From positions 5,394,001 to 5,458,000 of the forward strand of contig NC_016457.1 in assembly GCF_000226115.1 (NCBI RefSeq): a stretch of 64,000 nucleotides of DNA, in the 5' to 3' direction. How positions within the stretch are numbered: the first letter of the stretch is position 1; every line of letters starts with the position of its first letter. The notes under the pieces are model-generated. The model did not search any database and was not told the DNA's origin. It saw nothing but the letters and a program-made list of their open reading frames with translations. Source of the DNA: Thermothielavioides terrestris NRRL 8126 (lineage: Eukaryota; Ascomycota; Sordariomycetes; Sordariales; Chaetomiaceae). Below are positions 20,650 through 33,236 of this stretch, piece by piece. Position numbers and translations under genes: made by a program.

Positions 20650-23438
20650 CTAAGCCGACACAGCAGCCTGCCTCCCGCCGCGGCCGGCGGCACCCGCCCT
20701 CCTCGGACCGGCCGTGGCGCCGGGCCTGGCCAGCGTGTACTTGGCGAACGCCCGGGCGAGCGCCTTCTTGCAGCTCACCTTCTGGCTGCCGACGAAACTC
20801 TCCACCGTGACGGCGATGGCGCGGTCAATGTCCTGGGCGGAGCAGTACTCGGACAGCCGCATGCGGCAGAAGGCCTCGCTGATGCGGATGATGGCTTCGA
20901 GGTGGCGGACCTAAACCGAATATATCTACGGTTAGTGTTGCACACACACAAGAAATATGAGACAGGGTAGGGGAACGGAACCGGAACGGCGAAAACGTAC
21001 CGTGATGGGATAAGCACCCGTGGCCAGGCTCTCGCGGCGCATGTCGGCGAACAGGCGCGCCACCTTGTCCTCGTCCATGTGGTACAGCTTGGGCGTGCAC
21101 CGCTCACGCGCGTAGAGGATGTACTTGCGGAGCAGCTCCTGCGGGATCTCGCCCTCCTTGTTGCGGCCGGCCTCGGTGGCCTGGGTGTCGTCGGCCCGCG
21201 CGGAGTCGGGCTGCTCTACCTCCATCGAGTCGGCGCCGGCCGATGTCGCCTGCGTGTTCGTCATCGGATGGCTGCGGCTGTGCGAGCCCACGATGAAGCG
21301 GGCGAGGCGCTCGTCCTCCTCGGGCTCGACCGTGTCCCGGACGACGCAGAGGATGTCGAAGCGCGACAGGATGGGCTCGGTCAGCTCGACGTTGGCCGAG
21401 AAGGGGATGGTCGAGTTGTAGCGGCCGCCGATGGGGTTGGCGGCGGCGATGATGCCGCAGCGCGCCTGCAGCGTCGTGACGATGCCGGCCTTGGAGATGG
21501 AGATGGTCTGCTGCTCCATGGCCTCGTGGATCGAGGTCCGGTCCTGATCGTTCATCTTGTCGAACTCGTCGATCAGGCAGGTGCCCTTGTCGGCGAGCAC
21601 GAGCGCGCCGCCCTCGAGCGTCCATTCGCTCGTCAGGGGGTCCCTGTGGACGCTAGCCGTGAGACCGACGGCGCTGGCGCCTTGGCCGGTGGCGAAGACA
21701 GCTCTGTGGGCCGTCTTCTCGACGTACTTGAGGAACTGCGACTTGGCAGTGCCCGGGTCGCCGAGGAGGAGGACGTTGATATCTCCTCGGACGTGATGCT
21801 CGCCTTTCGTCTTCTTGGCTACACCCCCAAAGAGGGAGAGCGCGATGGCTGTCTTGATGTCGGTGTGGCCGTAAATGCTCGGAGCTATCGAGTTGATGAT
21901 CTTGTCGACGATGTGCGGGTCCTTGGAGAGCTGGCGAATCTGGTGCTCATCTTCCTCAGTCATGCGGAAACCAGCGAGTTGGTCATGCGATTTCACGATG
22001 TTGTTGGCCTCAAGGATCGTAGCGAAGACCGGGAAGCCATTGCGGTTGTTGAGCTGGGCGTCGTAATTGTTGCGATAGATGCCCGTCACTTCGATCTCCT
22101 CCCCCGGTTTGGCCTTGTCGATGAGATCCCAGAGCAGAATCACCTCGCGGTGTCTGGGCAGGCGACCAGCGGGGACGGTCCCAGGGGACTCCTGAAGCGT
22201 CAGCTTCTGGTAGTTCCTGTAGACGGTCTTCTCCGAGTTGAGCGTGAAGGGGCCGCGGGACTGGCAGCTCTGGCAGTACGAGATCTTGACCTCGACGTTG
22301 GACTCCTGCTGGAAGGGGCCGAGCGTGATGCCGCATTTGGTGCAGTCAAACTTGACGTACTTCAGCTGGGGAAAGACGCCCGATCTCCTGGTCACGACAC
22401 CGCTGACCCGCACGAGGCAGTTGAGGTGCGACTGGCGGAGCTGACGAAGGGTGTAGTGAACGGGGAGATCAAATATCCGAACATGGATCTCCGAGTGGAT
22501 GCGCTCGTAGTCTGGGTAGTGCAGCAGGACCACATCCATGGCTACCTCGTCGAACAGTTTGAGCATCTCGGCAGGAGCGTTGGCGAGGAAGTAGGCCAGG
22601 ATAGCCTTTGAGGTGGAGAGGTGCTCGTACGAGACCTCCAGGGACTCGGCATTGACCTCGCCGAGGGTGCGGATGCGGTTGCCGTACACCGAAGAGCCGC
22701 TGTCGTCGGTGTACTCGGTGAGGAAGGCCTTGAACTCCCTCTTGATGGTCCGCTGCACGGCAGGCTGGGCCACCCACTCGGTCAGACTGGAAGCTTTGAC
22801 ATCGTGCAGAGCCTCGAGCGAGAGCTCCTCGTCCATGATGTCGGCATCCATGTCTTCGTCGGGGTCCTCATCGTACCGATGCCTACGGCGGCGAGGCTGA
22901 GCCGTCAGGTCGATGTCGCGGTCGTCGTCCTCGCCGGGAAGGAAGGCAGCGGGGATGCGCTGTCGCCGGGCGACCTCGCGGTCTCGGCGGGCCAGTTGCG
23001 CCTCGAGACGCCGCCTCTCGCCCAGGTCCATGGCGTCGTAGTCCCCTTCGTCGTCAATGCCAATGTCTTCGTAAGCATCGTCGGGCCGCTCGCGGTAATC
23101 GCGTTCGAAGCCCTCGCGGAACAGGTCGACATCGTCCTCGGCCATCTCGTCGAGGTCGTCGATGTCATCCTGGATTTCCGCATCTTCCTCGATATCATCG
23201 TCATCGTCGCCGCCGTGGGCAATGTTGAAGGCGGGCGGGGAGGAGGGCATGATGGGGCTGGAGGGAGCGCCGGCCGAGGAAGCGGCGTCGTCACCGTTAG
23301 TGCGCGCGCGCTTTCGACCAGCTCTGCCGGGCGGTACGCCTCGGTTTGCCGAGGACGGATGCTCACGGAGCGGGGAACTACCTCTTGGTTAGGACGGGTC
23401 GCAGTCACATTTCTGAAGCCGAAATAGACATACCTCAT
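20650..23438 (-). CDS. MCM2: DNA replication licensing factor Mcm2
   Basis: Three exons: 23438-23434 (5 bp), 23377-21001, 20910-20650; introns of 56 and 90 bp; 880 residues. The joined start is MSSPLREHPSSANRG. An acidic, disordered N-terminus (DDDDDIEEDAEIQDDIDDL), the histone-binding type of region, precedes the MCM N-terminal domain, which has a C4 zinc finger (CTKCG ... CQSCQ). The AAA+ core shows Walker A GDPGTAKS, Walker B CLIDEFDKMND, sensor AAANPIGGRYN and arginine finger SRFD. The C-terminal helical part (HLEAIIRISEAFCRMRL) is in the last exon. Mcm2 is one subunit of the Mcm2-7 helicase loaded at replication origins. It is divergent from the UBR7-like gene across 468 bp containing several MluI-box/E2F-like sites. 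Confidence 0.97.
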
Positions 23439-23906
23439 GACGGCGGCGTATTCTTCGTCGTTAAAAGAGGGTATAAATCAGGTCTTGGGAAAAATGAAAG
23501 TGGGACAGTAGTCGACGGTAAGGTGGTCGTTGCAGGAGAGACAGACACTGCAAGCCAAGGTTCTTGAGTTCTGGAGGGGAATCAGGCGTCGAATCGCTGC
23601 TGGGGTTCTGCTTCACCCCTGGTTTTCGCGTCGACCAGTGAGCGAAACGCGTTTTCGCGATTGCACTAAGCCTAACTTGGACGGTCGCGTAAAGTGGTTG
23701 CTTGCTTTCGCGCGGGAGGGTGGGGCTGTCCATCGATAGCGATACAGAGGACGGAACATGGAGGGACTTACACAAGACATGGTCCCAGGACTCCCAGACT
23801 CTTCAATCCTCAGACCGCCCATTGCCTTATTCCATCACTGGTGCTGCGCTTGGTATTTGCGCCGCTGATTCTAGCACCAGAATCTTCTCTTTTCAGTCCT
23901 GGTAGA
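23439..23906. promoter_or_regulatory. Divergent mcm2/UBR7-like promoter with clustered MCB/E2F-like sites
   Basis: Within about 90 bp there are four GC-core motifs: TTTTCGCGTC at 23623-23632, AAACGCGTTTTCGCG at 23645-23659 (ACGCGT at 23647-23652), GGTCGCGTAAA near 23683, and TTTCGCGCGGGA from about 23706. ACGCGT is the MBF core of yeasts and TTTCGCGC matches the E2F/MBF form. They lie 185-280 bp upstream of the mcm2 ATG, a plausible place for G1/S control of a licensing factor. The assignment is inference from sequence. Confidence 0.5.
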
Positions 23907-25734
23907 ATGGATTCCTCCGCCGCGCAGTCCTCCGTCTCCGGCGACGCCGCCGGCGCGCCGCCCGTGTCGCGCACCAAGGCGCGCAGCGAGAGCATCTCGC
24001 AAAAGTCGGACGACTCACAAACTGCTGCGGAGTGTGTGCTTCTTTTCCTTCGGCTTCGTAGACTGCATCTCAATTGAGTCAAGATCTGACATTTTCTGTT
24101 CTCCAGCTTTATTCGGGAACAAATGCAGCTCGAGGCCGAAGCGCGCGAAGCCTTACCCTACGTACGACCCTTCTTCCCTCACTGCCGGACACCTCGACAC
24201 CTCGATTCTAACTGACGCGGCCCTCTAGAGCATTGATCACTGTACAAAGCCGCTGGGCCCGCTGCGGCAGAGTGTTTTCGCCTGTCTGACCTGCAACCCT
24301 CCTCCGGCGAAGCCATCGGACCCCTACCGTGCTGCCGGTGTCTGCTATGCCTGCTCCGTCCAGTGCCACGGCCAGCACACTCTCGTTGAAATCTTCAACA
24401 AGCGAAACTTCACTTGTGACTGCGGCACCACGCGCTTCCCCGAGACGAGCCCCTGCAATCTGCGCTTCAACCCGGCGACGAACACGAAGGGCGGCGTGCA
24501 CTCCGAGGAGCCGAACCCCAACAACAAGTACAACCAGAACTTTCGGAACCGCTTCTGCGGTTGCGAATGTGACTACGACCCTTTTCAGCAGAAAGGCACC
24601 ATGTTCCAGTGCCTGGGACTCGGGACACACGAGACTGGTGGTTGTGGCGAGGACTGGTGGCACCCGGGGTGCGTTGTCGGCTTGGGCCCGAAGTGGTTCG
24701 AGATTACGCCAACAGGCAAGGTGAAGGAGGAAGTTAAGGATGGCGAGACAAACGGACCCCTGCCACCCATCGCGGAAGACGAGGGTGCGACGGAGCTAAA
24801 CGGCGAGGCGCATGCTGGGGAAGCAGGAGAGGAGGATGACAACGACCCGCCACCTCCGCCGGGCTTTCCCGCCGAGGACGAGTTCGAAGGCTTCCTGTGC
24901 TACAAGTGCGTGGATGCTCATCCCTGGATTAAGAGATACGCTGGAACTCCCGGTTTCCTAGCCCCGGTCTTTTTCAAACCGGGTGGCTCCGCTCAAGAGT
25001 CCAGTCCAGCGGTCGCGGCGGCTGCCAGTAACGGGCAGCCAAGCGAGGAGCCCTCCAAGAAGCGGAAAGCCGAGGACGATGAAACCGATTCCCAGATCTC
25101 CAAGCGCCACAAGAACGAAGACGAACCCACCGGTTCTTCCACACCACCAGCGGACGCTCCCTCCCCGCCAGCCACTGCCACTGACCCCGCCGAAGCGCCC
25201 CCCGCCGCCACCTGCAAACTGGCCACCCTCCCTCCCGCCCCGCCCGGCCAATTCTCCCTCTTCTTCACCGACACCTTCCGCGACCAACTCTGCCACTGCC
25301 CGTCGTGCTTCCCCCTCCTCACGCCGCACCCGCAGCTTCTCGAAGAAGAAGAGACGTACGAGCCGCCGGTGTCGGACGAGGGGGCCGGCTCGACCGCCTC
25401 GCAGCACGGAGACGGCTCCGCCCGGTCCGCCAGCGGCGGCGGCGGCGGCAGCCTGTACGACCGCGGCGAGTCGGCGCTGCGCACCGTCGACCGCGTGCGC
25501 GCCATCGAGGGCGTCATGGCCTACCAGCACCTCAAGGACAAGCTGATGCCCTTCTTCCAGCAGTTCGCCGAGAGCGGGCGCGTCATCAGCGCCGAGGACG
25601 TCAAGGAGTACTTTGCCAAGCTGCGCGGCGACGACCAGGCCATCCGCGACGCCGCCGAGGCCGCGGCGAGGAAGCGCGGCGGTGGAGGTGGAGGCGGAGG
25701 AGGGGATTACAAGGAGGAGCAGGAGGGTTATTGA
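23907..25734 (+). CDS. UBR7/Mlo2-like putative E3 ubiquitin ligase (UBR box and PHD-like finger)
   Basis: Three exons: 23907-24031, 24107-24161, 24229-25734; introns of 75 and 67 bp; 561 residues. After an N-terminal helix (TAADFIREQMQLEAEAREAL) comes a UBR-type zinc region: HCTKPLGPLRQSVFACLTC, GVCYACSVQCHGQHTLVEIF and NFTCDCGTTRFP. A second Cys/His cluster follows: RFCGCECDYD, MFQCLGLGTHETGGC, DWWHPGCVVGLG and FLCYKCVDAHPWIKRYAG, the atypical PHD finger of UBR7 proteins. A basic KKRKAEDDETD stretch may be a nuclear signal. The C-terminal conserved segment VDRVRAIEGVMAYQHLKDKLM, FQQFAESGRVISAEDVKEYF is also typical of the family. Human UBR7 acts on histone H2B; the fungal substrate is unknown. 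A GGGGGGGGG run precedes the C-terminus. Confidence 0.92.
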
Positions 25735-26956
25735 TATTTTCTTTTTCCTCGCGTTTCCCTTCCCTGGTTGTGTTGCGCCCTTCCCTTTGAGGGTTGAGTC
25801 AGGTTTGTTTATTTCGGGCATGATTTATTTACGCGAAGGTTTCGGATTAAGGGGCACTAGGAGGCTGAGAACGGTATTCTTTCTTTTCTTCGGCTCAGAT
25901 GTCGTTACTATCCGATGGGCTTGCAGGTTTCTCTTTCACGATGATCGTTGGGTTGTTTCATGACTGGGTCAAGAATAACTAGGCAAACTCATGACCGATT
26001 GGAGATGGAACTTTGGCTGTACAATTAGCAAGCGAGGTATATGTCTGCTCGGCGGGTAACGTATATGTCCTTCAAGTCGCCGAGCGAGGAACAGCTTTTT
26101 GTCTGCAAGCAGTGCAACTTCCCCAGGTGGGCAAATGTACAACCTCTCATGCAGCCCTAATGGCTTTTCCGATGACCCTTTTATCTTGTTGCCATGCAAA
26201 CAGCAACCCGGGCGCCCGGGCATCACACCGCTCCAACCGCCCAGACGGTGCACCCAAAGGATATCGGGCCAACAGCAGCACATAGCATCCGATTCAGATG
26301 TGCAAGTCAATATAGCTCATAGCACTCGGCTCGATGTCCCCAAGTCAAGATAAACTGATATTCAGTTACCTCAACCAGGTACCCAGCTACCTACTCCCTA
26401 CTCAAGTCACTCGATCAATCAATCTGCCCATATACCATCATCCATCCGGCCTCTCCCACACCATCTGTGATTCTATAGATAATAGGGGCTTCCCCTCCAT
26501 CAGTGTGATCCGATCTGACCCAGCGCCGCGATGTGCAATCTCCAAGCCCCATTCCAACCCCGGGCGCCGCCAGTCTAGATGCAAGTTCGATTCGTTCAGG
26601 GGCGTGTAGTTTCGTGGTGGCGTGTAATGTGCGATGTACTGTACCGTGTAGCGTTCATCCAGGAAGGTAGGGTAGGCAGGAGGGAAAATATATGGTATGC
26701 TCTGGCAGGGAAAGAGAGAAAAAAAAGAGGAAAAGCAAGACAGGCAAACCAAAGCCGAGATCATGCAAAAGGAAACTCCGTCCACAAGGTCGAACGCGAA
26801 CCTCCGAACTCCAGTCCTTACCCCGTTATCCCAGCACCGATAACCGCCCCCCCTCCCCTCTCCCAATAGGAGAAAAAGCCTGTCGATATGATATGTCGTA
26901 GTCTCACTCCTCGGTCTCATGCATCGTATCCAGTGAACCGACCTCATGGCCTGCTT
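25735..26956. other. Convergent 3' region between the UBR7-like gene and atg2
   Basis: Both genes end here. No gene recognised in 1.2 kb. It holds several short A- and C-rich tracts (for example near 26711-26735 and 26848-26862). Confidence 0.5.
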
Positions 26957-29900
26957 TTACTTCTTGTATTTCTGCGCAGCTCCATCGTCAGCACAAGCCG
27001 TCCCCCCAAAAAAACCGTCAGACAAAAAATGATTGGCAACTTACCGCCTCCACCCTCCTCCGCTGCAGCGGATCCAGCGAGTTCGTCGCGCCCAGCAGCG
27101 TCTGCCCGATCGCCTTGGTCGCGCCGATGGCCGGGCGCAGGATGATGGTGGGCGCGCGGCGGAGCACGGCGCCGGCGGCGCCCTGGGCGCTCTGGCTCTC
27201 CATGACCTCGGCGGGCACGGCGATGATGGCGTCGCGCGCGACGGCGAGGTCACGCGCCAGGCTGGCGTACGCGCTGCGCATGCCCTGCACCACGCCCAGC
27301 GGCTGGTGCGCGTACAGGCTGATCTTGCGCCGCGGCCCGTCCTCTTCGTACTCCTCCTCGAAGTCGTCGCCCAGGACGCCCACGCCGGCGGCGGCCGTGG
27401 CGGCGGCGCTGCTGCTGGGGCCGTCGCCCGCCGCGGCGTTTGGGACGAGCAAGCCTTCGGCGGTCTGCAGTGCGTTTTGCGTGCCGATAGCGAGCTTGGC
27501 GCCCAGCCGGACGACCTCGATGCCGGTTGTTTTGGCAAAGGCCGTGGCGCCTTTCTTGAGGCTGCGCACGATGCGGCCGTCCTTGCGGTACTCCACGATG
27601 GGGATTGTGATCAGATCTCGGAAGCCGCTTCCGGCGTTGGCGAGCGACCGCACGGGGGCGAGGCCGGCGAGAACACCGGGCAGCTGGTTCCGCGTGACAT
27701 CGCTGGACCAGATCGCGTGGAGGCGCGTGCCCAGCTCGTCGAGCCCGGGTATGCCGTACAGGATGACATGGCCCAGCACGAAGCGGGCTTCCTCGAGGGT
27801 CACGAAGTTCATGAACTCAGTGGTGCTGCCGGAGCGCAGCCCGGCGTAGTCGACTCGCTTTGGCTTGTAGTCGAGCTTCACGGGGATGCTGTTGACCTGG
27901 ACCCGCCGTAGGAACAGGACGTCGCTTGGCGGTGTCACTGGCACTGACTCGTCCTTGAACATGAAGAACCGCTTGAGGAAGTCGACCGCATCTTGGTCGA
28001 CATGCAATCTCAGCGGAAGAATGGTGGCCCTCGCGACCATCTCGGTGACCGGCGAATCGGCCAGCCGGATGTTCTTGAACTCGATATGCACCATGCTGGC
28101 CCCCAATTCCCGCTCACCAGCATCGATGTCATACGTGGCAAACTTCTTCCACGTCGATTCGGGCATGTGGTCAAAGATGTCGAGGTCGTTCACGCGGACC
28201 CCGGCCGCGCTGACCACGTCGGCTGCTCCCGGCGGCGCGACGACCATGTCCGCGTTTACGCCCTTGAGCTCGAACGTGATCTTGTGGTGCCTGCTCCGGT
28301 TGAGCTTCAGGCTCCGGGATCTGCGGTGCTGCCCGGTGGCCCGGGCTGTCGTGGAAGTGGCGGCCGTGGTGGCGACCGACTCTGTCTCCCCAAAATCGTG
28401 CAAGCAGTGGTTGATATCTCGTGTCAACTCGGCCGGGTCACGATTCGCCGGGATGCCAATGTAGATAGAGTTGAAGAGGCAGTCGCTGATGACAGCTTCG
28501 TCCTCTTCGAACTCCTCGTCGCGGTCGGCCAAGCGCTGCGCCCGGGCTCGCCGCTCCAGAGCTTTGGCCTCCACCTCCCGGACACCCTTGGCGATAACCT
28601 CCTGGGTGCGAACCCAGTCGAATCCGTCAAACAGGTGCCAGATAACGTGCACATCGCGAACGGAAACCTTCATGGCCCAACGCTCTAGTCTGCGCAGATC
28701 GAAGTTGTCATCCTCGGCACCCCACCCCTGCGTCCTGTGACGTGCCGCGTCGTTCTGCTCAAAGTGATCCTCGTGAATTGAAAGAGTGTCGCTGCCGCTT
28801 CCAACCTCGCTGTTGCTCCGGGGACCGATGCTACCGGTGCTGAGGAGGACGCCGTCGGTAGTGTCTTCGATCCGAGTGCTCCCAGCCACCGCCGATCGAG
28901 ACGTCGCGTCGAAGAGCTCTTCCTGGCCAGCCGGCTCATCGTAGTAATGCGAGTTGAGATGTAGCGGGCTATCGTTCGATCCGCCGTAAAAGTCGCTGTC
29001 GTCGCTGGCGCTCCCACCAAGCTCTTGAGCAATGGCAAAGTCGTTGTCAAAGTCATAGTCGCCCTCCGCACCCCCGAAAGCCTCAGCTCCGAGGGAAGAC
29101 AGCAGGTTTGTGAAGGGGACGACCTTCGTCCGATACTTGACCTCTTTGCTTGGCGGAGTCGGCGGTTTGAGCGCCCCGAAAAGTGCGAAGAGAGTCTGCG
29201 TTGAGTCTGCACACGTCTCTAGCACCAAGAGATCGTCGCGCACTTCAACTTCCAACTGCGTCTCGCCCTCGGCGTCTTTTGCCGTTTTGATCGTGGCGCC
29301 CGCCGAAGAAATCTGGCAAATATTCACGTACCCCTTCCCGCACAGCTCGGTGACTTGCGGTGACGCAGCCCCGTGCGGTCGCCGCGTTGGCGCAAAGGGA
29401 GCACCCGTCGAGTCGAGGATGGCGACGTCATCGATCAACAAGAGAGTGGCCCTCTTCAAGCTCGCTACTGCCGTCAGACTCTCCTGTGCCCCTGGCGTCA
29501 CGTCAAGATGAGCATCGGTGAGCACAACGGTCAACTTGCACGGCAACCCAAGGGGGTTGAGGCCGATCAGACAATCCCGGAGCGCCAGGTCCAATTTGAT
29601 GGGCTTCGACGGCGTTGGCGATCCCGATGGAGCACTCTTGATGGCGGCATGGGCATGGTTGCCGAGGTCCGCAACAGAAGCGGCGAGAACGGCCTCGTAG
29701 TCCTGTGGTGTTGCATCATCGGCGAGATCCAACATGTCCATGATGGTCGTCACCCTGTACTCGACGCTCAGCCCCATAAGCTTGAGCTTGAGGACGGGTT
29801 CTATTTCATCAATCAACCTCATCATCAAGACCGGCGGCTTCGTCGAGGAGCCAGCGGTCGGCGCTGGCGAGGTCCCGATGAGCTCCTCAATCTTGTTACG

Positions 29901-32900
29901 CGTGACGGTAGCCGTGCCAATGGCGACAGCGATCAAGGCAGGCACCGTGATATGAGCGACTTCCAGGTCCGCGAGGGATGTATGAACGGCACCGAACCGC
30001 CCGCCAACATCGACACGACATTCGACGCTCTTGATATGGCCCAGGGTCAGAAGTCCCGGTCGGTCATCCTCGGGGAGGTACTTCGCAACGGTCCCGAGCT
30101 TAGCGAGATCGTCGGCCAGACCTGGAAGGCAGCTGAGCTGCTGCAGGTTGCCAGCATCGACCCTGACCTTGCCGACGGTCAAGGACAGCACCGGCCCCTT
30201 TCGTCGTTGCCTGAGAAGTGTGTCGACCATGATCTCGTCCTCGTCCTCGTCGAACTTGATCTTAGACGGCGTGATCAGCTCCAGCAGCCTCTCGAGATCC
30301 TTGGTCCGAGGCAATGGCAGATATTCGAGTCTCGTGTCCACGATCTCGGCTACAATTGGGGCCTCGGCTCTGGAGCTCTTGACGTAAGGCCCCATCAACC
30401 GGATCTTGCTGAAATGAACCCCGAGCATCCCTTCCCTGTTGACAAGTTTGAGCGCGCTCGTGTTGAGCACGACGCTGCAGTCCTTCCCGACCACATCAAC
30501 CTGAAGCCCATTGATGCGCAAATCGGTCTTGTTCTCCTTGGCCACAGTCCGATGGTTGGGATGGACAGCCTCGTCGAACCGGACACCCCTAGTCGTCTGG
30601 GTCGATTTGGCCGGATTTTTGCCGCCTTTCGATGCGTTCGAAGTGATCGACGCCCCCATGTTAAGGAAGCTGCTGAGCCCACCGAACCAGCTAAAGGTCT
30701 CGTCAAGCCTCTGGAGATCCAGTCTAACGTGGAGTGGTAGCGTGTTTATCTCTATTCGCGAAGTATCGGGGCTCATCGTGGCCTTGACAGAGATATCCTG
30801 GCCGGCGGAGGGGAAAGTGCTCGCCATTGACTCGGACATCTGGACGGACCGATCAAAGGAGATGATGTCGTCATTCGCGTAGCCAAGCCTCAGCTTTTCG
30901 ACGGTGAGGTTCGCCTGTGTCAGCGGCCCTTCGGTAGACACCGAGCTCTGGAGGTTCACTAGACTCGCTTGGAGCAGGATATCCGCATTGATCTCAGTTG
31001 CCTTCTCCCCATATCTCCTGTGGGGGACGTCAGAAACGCCTGCGAGTTTCTCCAGGAACAGCACAGACAGCTGTTCTACGGTAACTTTGAAATCCGGAGT
31101 CTTGGCAGTAGGCTTCGCGGCCGTCGAGCCGGAGCCTGCAGGCTCGCTCGATTCACCTCGGGCGGCTTCCAGGAGGCGGCCGACAACCATGGCCAGCAAA
31201 AATCCGATCGAGGCATCGAAGCGGACTTCGATGGGTTTCAGGATAACCTCGATGGATGGATCAATGGGCAGCTTTTCAGCGGGCGGCTCGCTGGCCGGCA
31301 GAAGCCTGGGACTGGCAGCCGCTGCGGAATGCACTGAGAATGCTCCTGGAAGATTTGGGGATATTGACTTTCCTAGGTCAGGAACGGCGGCAACGGTGTG
31401 CTCATGTGTTGATGGCAGGTAGATCGAAACAGAGTCGAGAGAAACAATCTCTTTGACCAAACGAGTTGGCCCGCGAGGGGTGGGTGCATCGTCCTGAGGG
31501 GGATCGAACTCCTCGGCGGCCGGCTGTTGTCCGCCTAGACCAGTAGCATTATCATCAGGGTAGCCTTCGTCATGTATTTCAGACTGTTCCTGTGTTATCC
31601 GTTGCACCGAGCTTGCGGCGAAGTGCTCGTTCGTTTCGTTCCCTAGGTGGAGAGCTGTGGGCGTTTCTGCGAATAGTGTACTCAGGTCGTCGCCATGCTC
31701 GTTAACCGAGTCGTCGACTGCGTCCCACGCTCCTGGCATGCCGGTGCGCAGCCTCAGGGACTCGGCCTGAGAGAAAGCGCTCATGTACATGCTTTCAGCC
31801 TCCTCGTGGGTGTAGAGGTGTGACTGTGTCAAATCTTCAGGGACTGCGTCGCCTGAACTGCCGTTGGACGATTCTGAGCGGAAGGAGGCAGCTGGGGAAG
31901 GGACATTCGATATCGAAAACCCTTCGGGGGGCCGCAGCGAAGGTTCCGACTGTGCTTCGCGTTCAAAAGTCGACCAAGCCGCACGTGACGGCTCGAATAC
32001 TGTCGACTTTGCATGTTCGCCGACGGCGGCGGGGGGTGGATCTCGATGCACGGAGGCTCTCGGGGTAGAGAGGGGCGAAGCTGGTTCGCCAGCCTGGCGC
32101 GGGTTGTTGTTTTCCCCAAAGTCGTAGGGAATGTTGAATGCCGCTTCGCTGTCCCCCTGCAGATAGCGGCTTTGCGAGAGATCCTCAGCTCCAGCCATCG
32201 AGTCGGAGCTCGCACTTCCCGCCAGCCCAGCCATCGGAAAGACGGAAGTCTCAGCCACTACTGGCGAGGGCGAGGCGACGGACGAGGGCATCGAGGGAGA
32301 GTGAGCCAGGGACGAAAACAGATTTGCCTCGGAAATCAAGGCGGCTCGGATATTGTCCAGTAGAACGTGCCGTTTGCCCTCCTTGGGCACGAACGCCGGG
32401 GCTTCGTCTAACGCCTGGCCTGGCGAAGTCACACCTTCCACGTTTATAGTGTCCAGCGATAGCTGTAATGTCACCAGTTCCGGAGCTGAAGCCCCGGGGT
32501 CCCCCGGCACCTCGACATCGACCTGAAAGGTGACGTGCCGTACACGGATTTGCATCCTGTCGACGATGCCTTGCAAAAAGCCGGTCAGAAAAGCCGGCAG
32601 CGATAGCCCCTGGCCAGTGCCGACCGCGGAGCTGTCATCGCTCCCGGCTTCGCTCACGGCCAGGGAAGCGGCGAGATCCTGGCTTTCGGCGGCAAGAGCC
32701 TGTTCCAGCTCTTCCTTCTCCGCCACCGGCTGGGTCTCCAAGAAGTCCTGGGCAAGGTCTGCCGCTGACGGCACGACGTCAGAGGCAACCGCAGCCTTTC
32801 CACGCCTTGCGGCGTGCTGCGGATCCTTGGCCTGCTTGTGTGTCACCCTCAGGCGGATGTCCACGCCGTCTACCTCGACCGTGATAGGACTCGTGTAGAA

Positions 32901-33236
32901 GTCCATGGGAACCGTAACTCGAAGGACGAGGACCTTAGCCTTCCGCAGCGAGAAGGCTGGGGGGAGCCCCAGGAGCTTCTCGAGTTTCTGCGTAGTGTTG
33001 GTTAGCGCCTGCATAGGACGGACGACGGGTGCGAGAAAGTAGTAATGAGGAGGAGTACCCACCTGTAGGACCAGGCCAACATCTCGGAACTCGAGAACGG
33101 TATTCCGGCCCAGGGCGAAGTCGAGATTCTCCAAGTCGAGGGCCTGGGCATCGAGCAGATCAAGCCGCGACAGTGCAAAGCGCAACAGCTGCTTGGGCAT
33201 CAGCGAGGCGCCGAAGGACTGGAAGAACGACGCCAT
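26957..33236 (-). CDS. ATG2: Autophagy-related protein 2 (Atg2), bridge-type lipid transfer protein
   Basis: Three exons: 33236-33063, 32987-27045 and 26971-26957; introns of 75 and 73 bp; 2043 residues. The first intron (GTGGGT donor, GCTAAC branch, ACGCAG acceptor) is a multiple of three without a stop, so it can be misread as coding; removing it joins EFRDVGLVLQ to KLEKLLGLPPAF as in the family. The last exon encodes only KYKK and the stop, giving the usual Atg2 ending RRRVEAKYKK. The N-terminus (MASFFQSFGASLMPKQLLRF, LDAQALDLENLDFALGRNTV) is the chorein-N domain that takes up phospholipid. C-terminal conserved blocks include the region around VDYAGLRSGSTTEFMNFVTL and LDELGTRLHAIWSSDV. Atg2 moves lipid from the ER to the growing phagophore with Atg9 and Atg18. 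Central parts are long, Ser/Pro-rich and probably disordered. Confidence 0.95.

Noticed and set aside
21079..22611. 510-codon plus-strand frame opposite mcm2
   Set aside because: Antisense shadow of the Mcm2 AAA+ core; Val/Leu/Asp/Gly-biased with no domain.
29373..30740. 455-codon frame antisense to atg2
   Set aside because: No conserved motifs; lies wholly within the atg2 exon and follows its codon structure.
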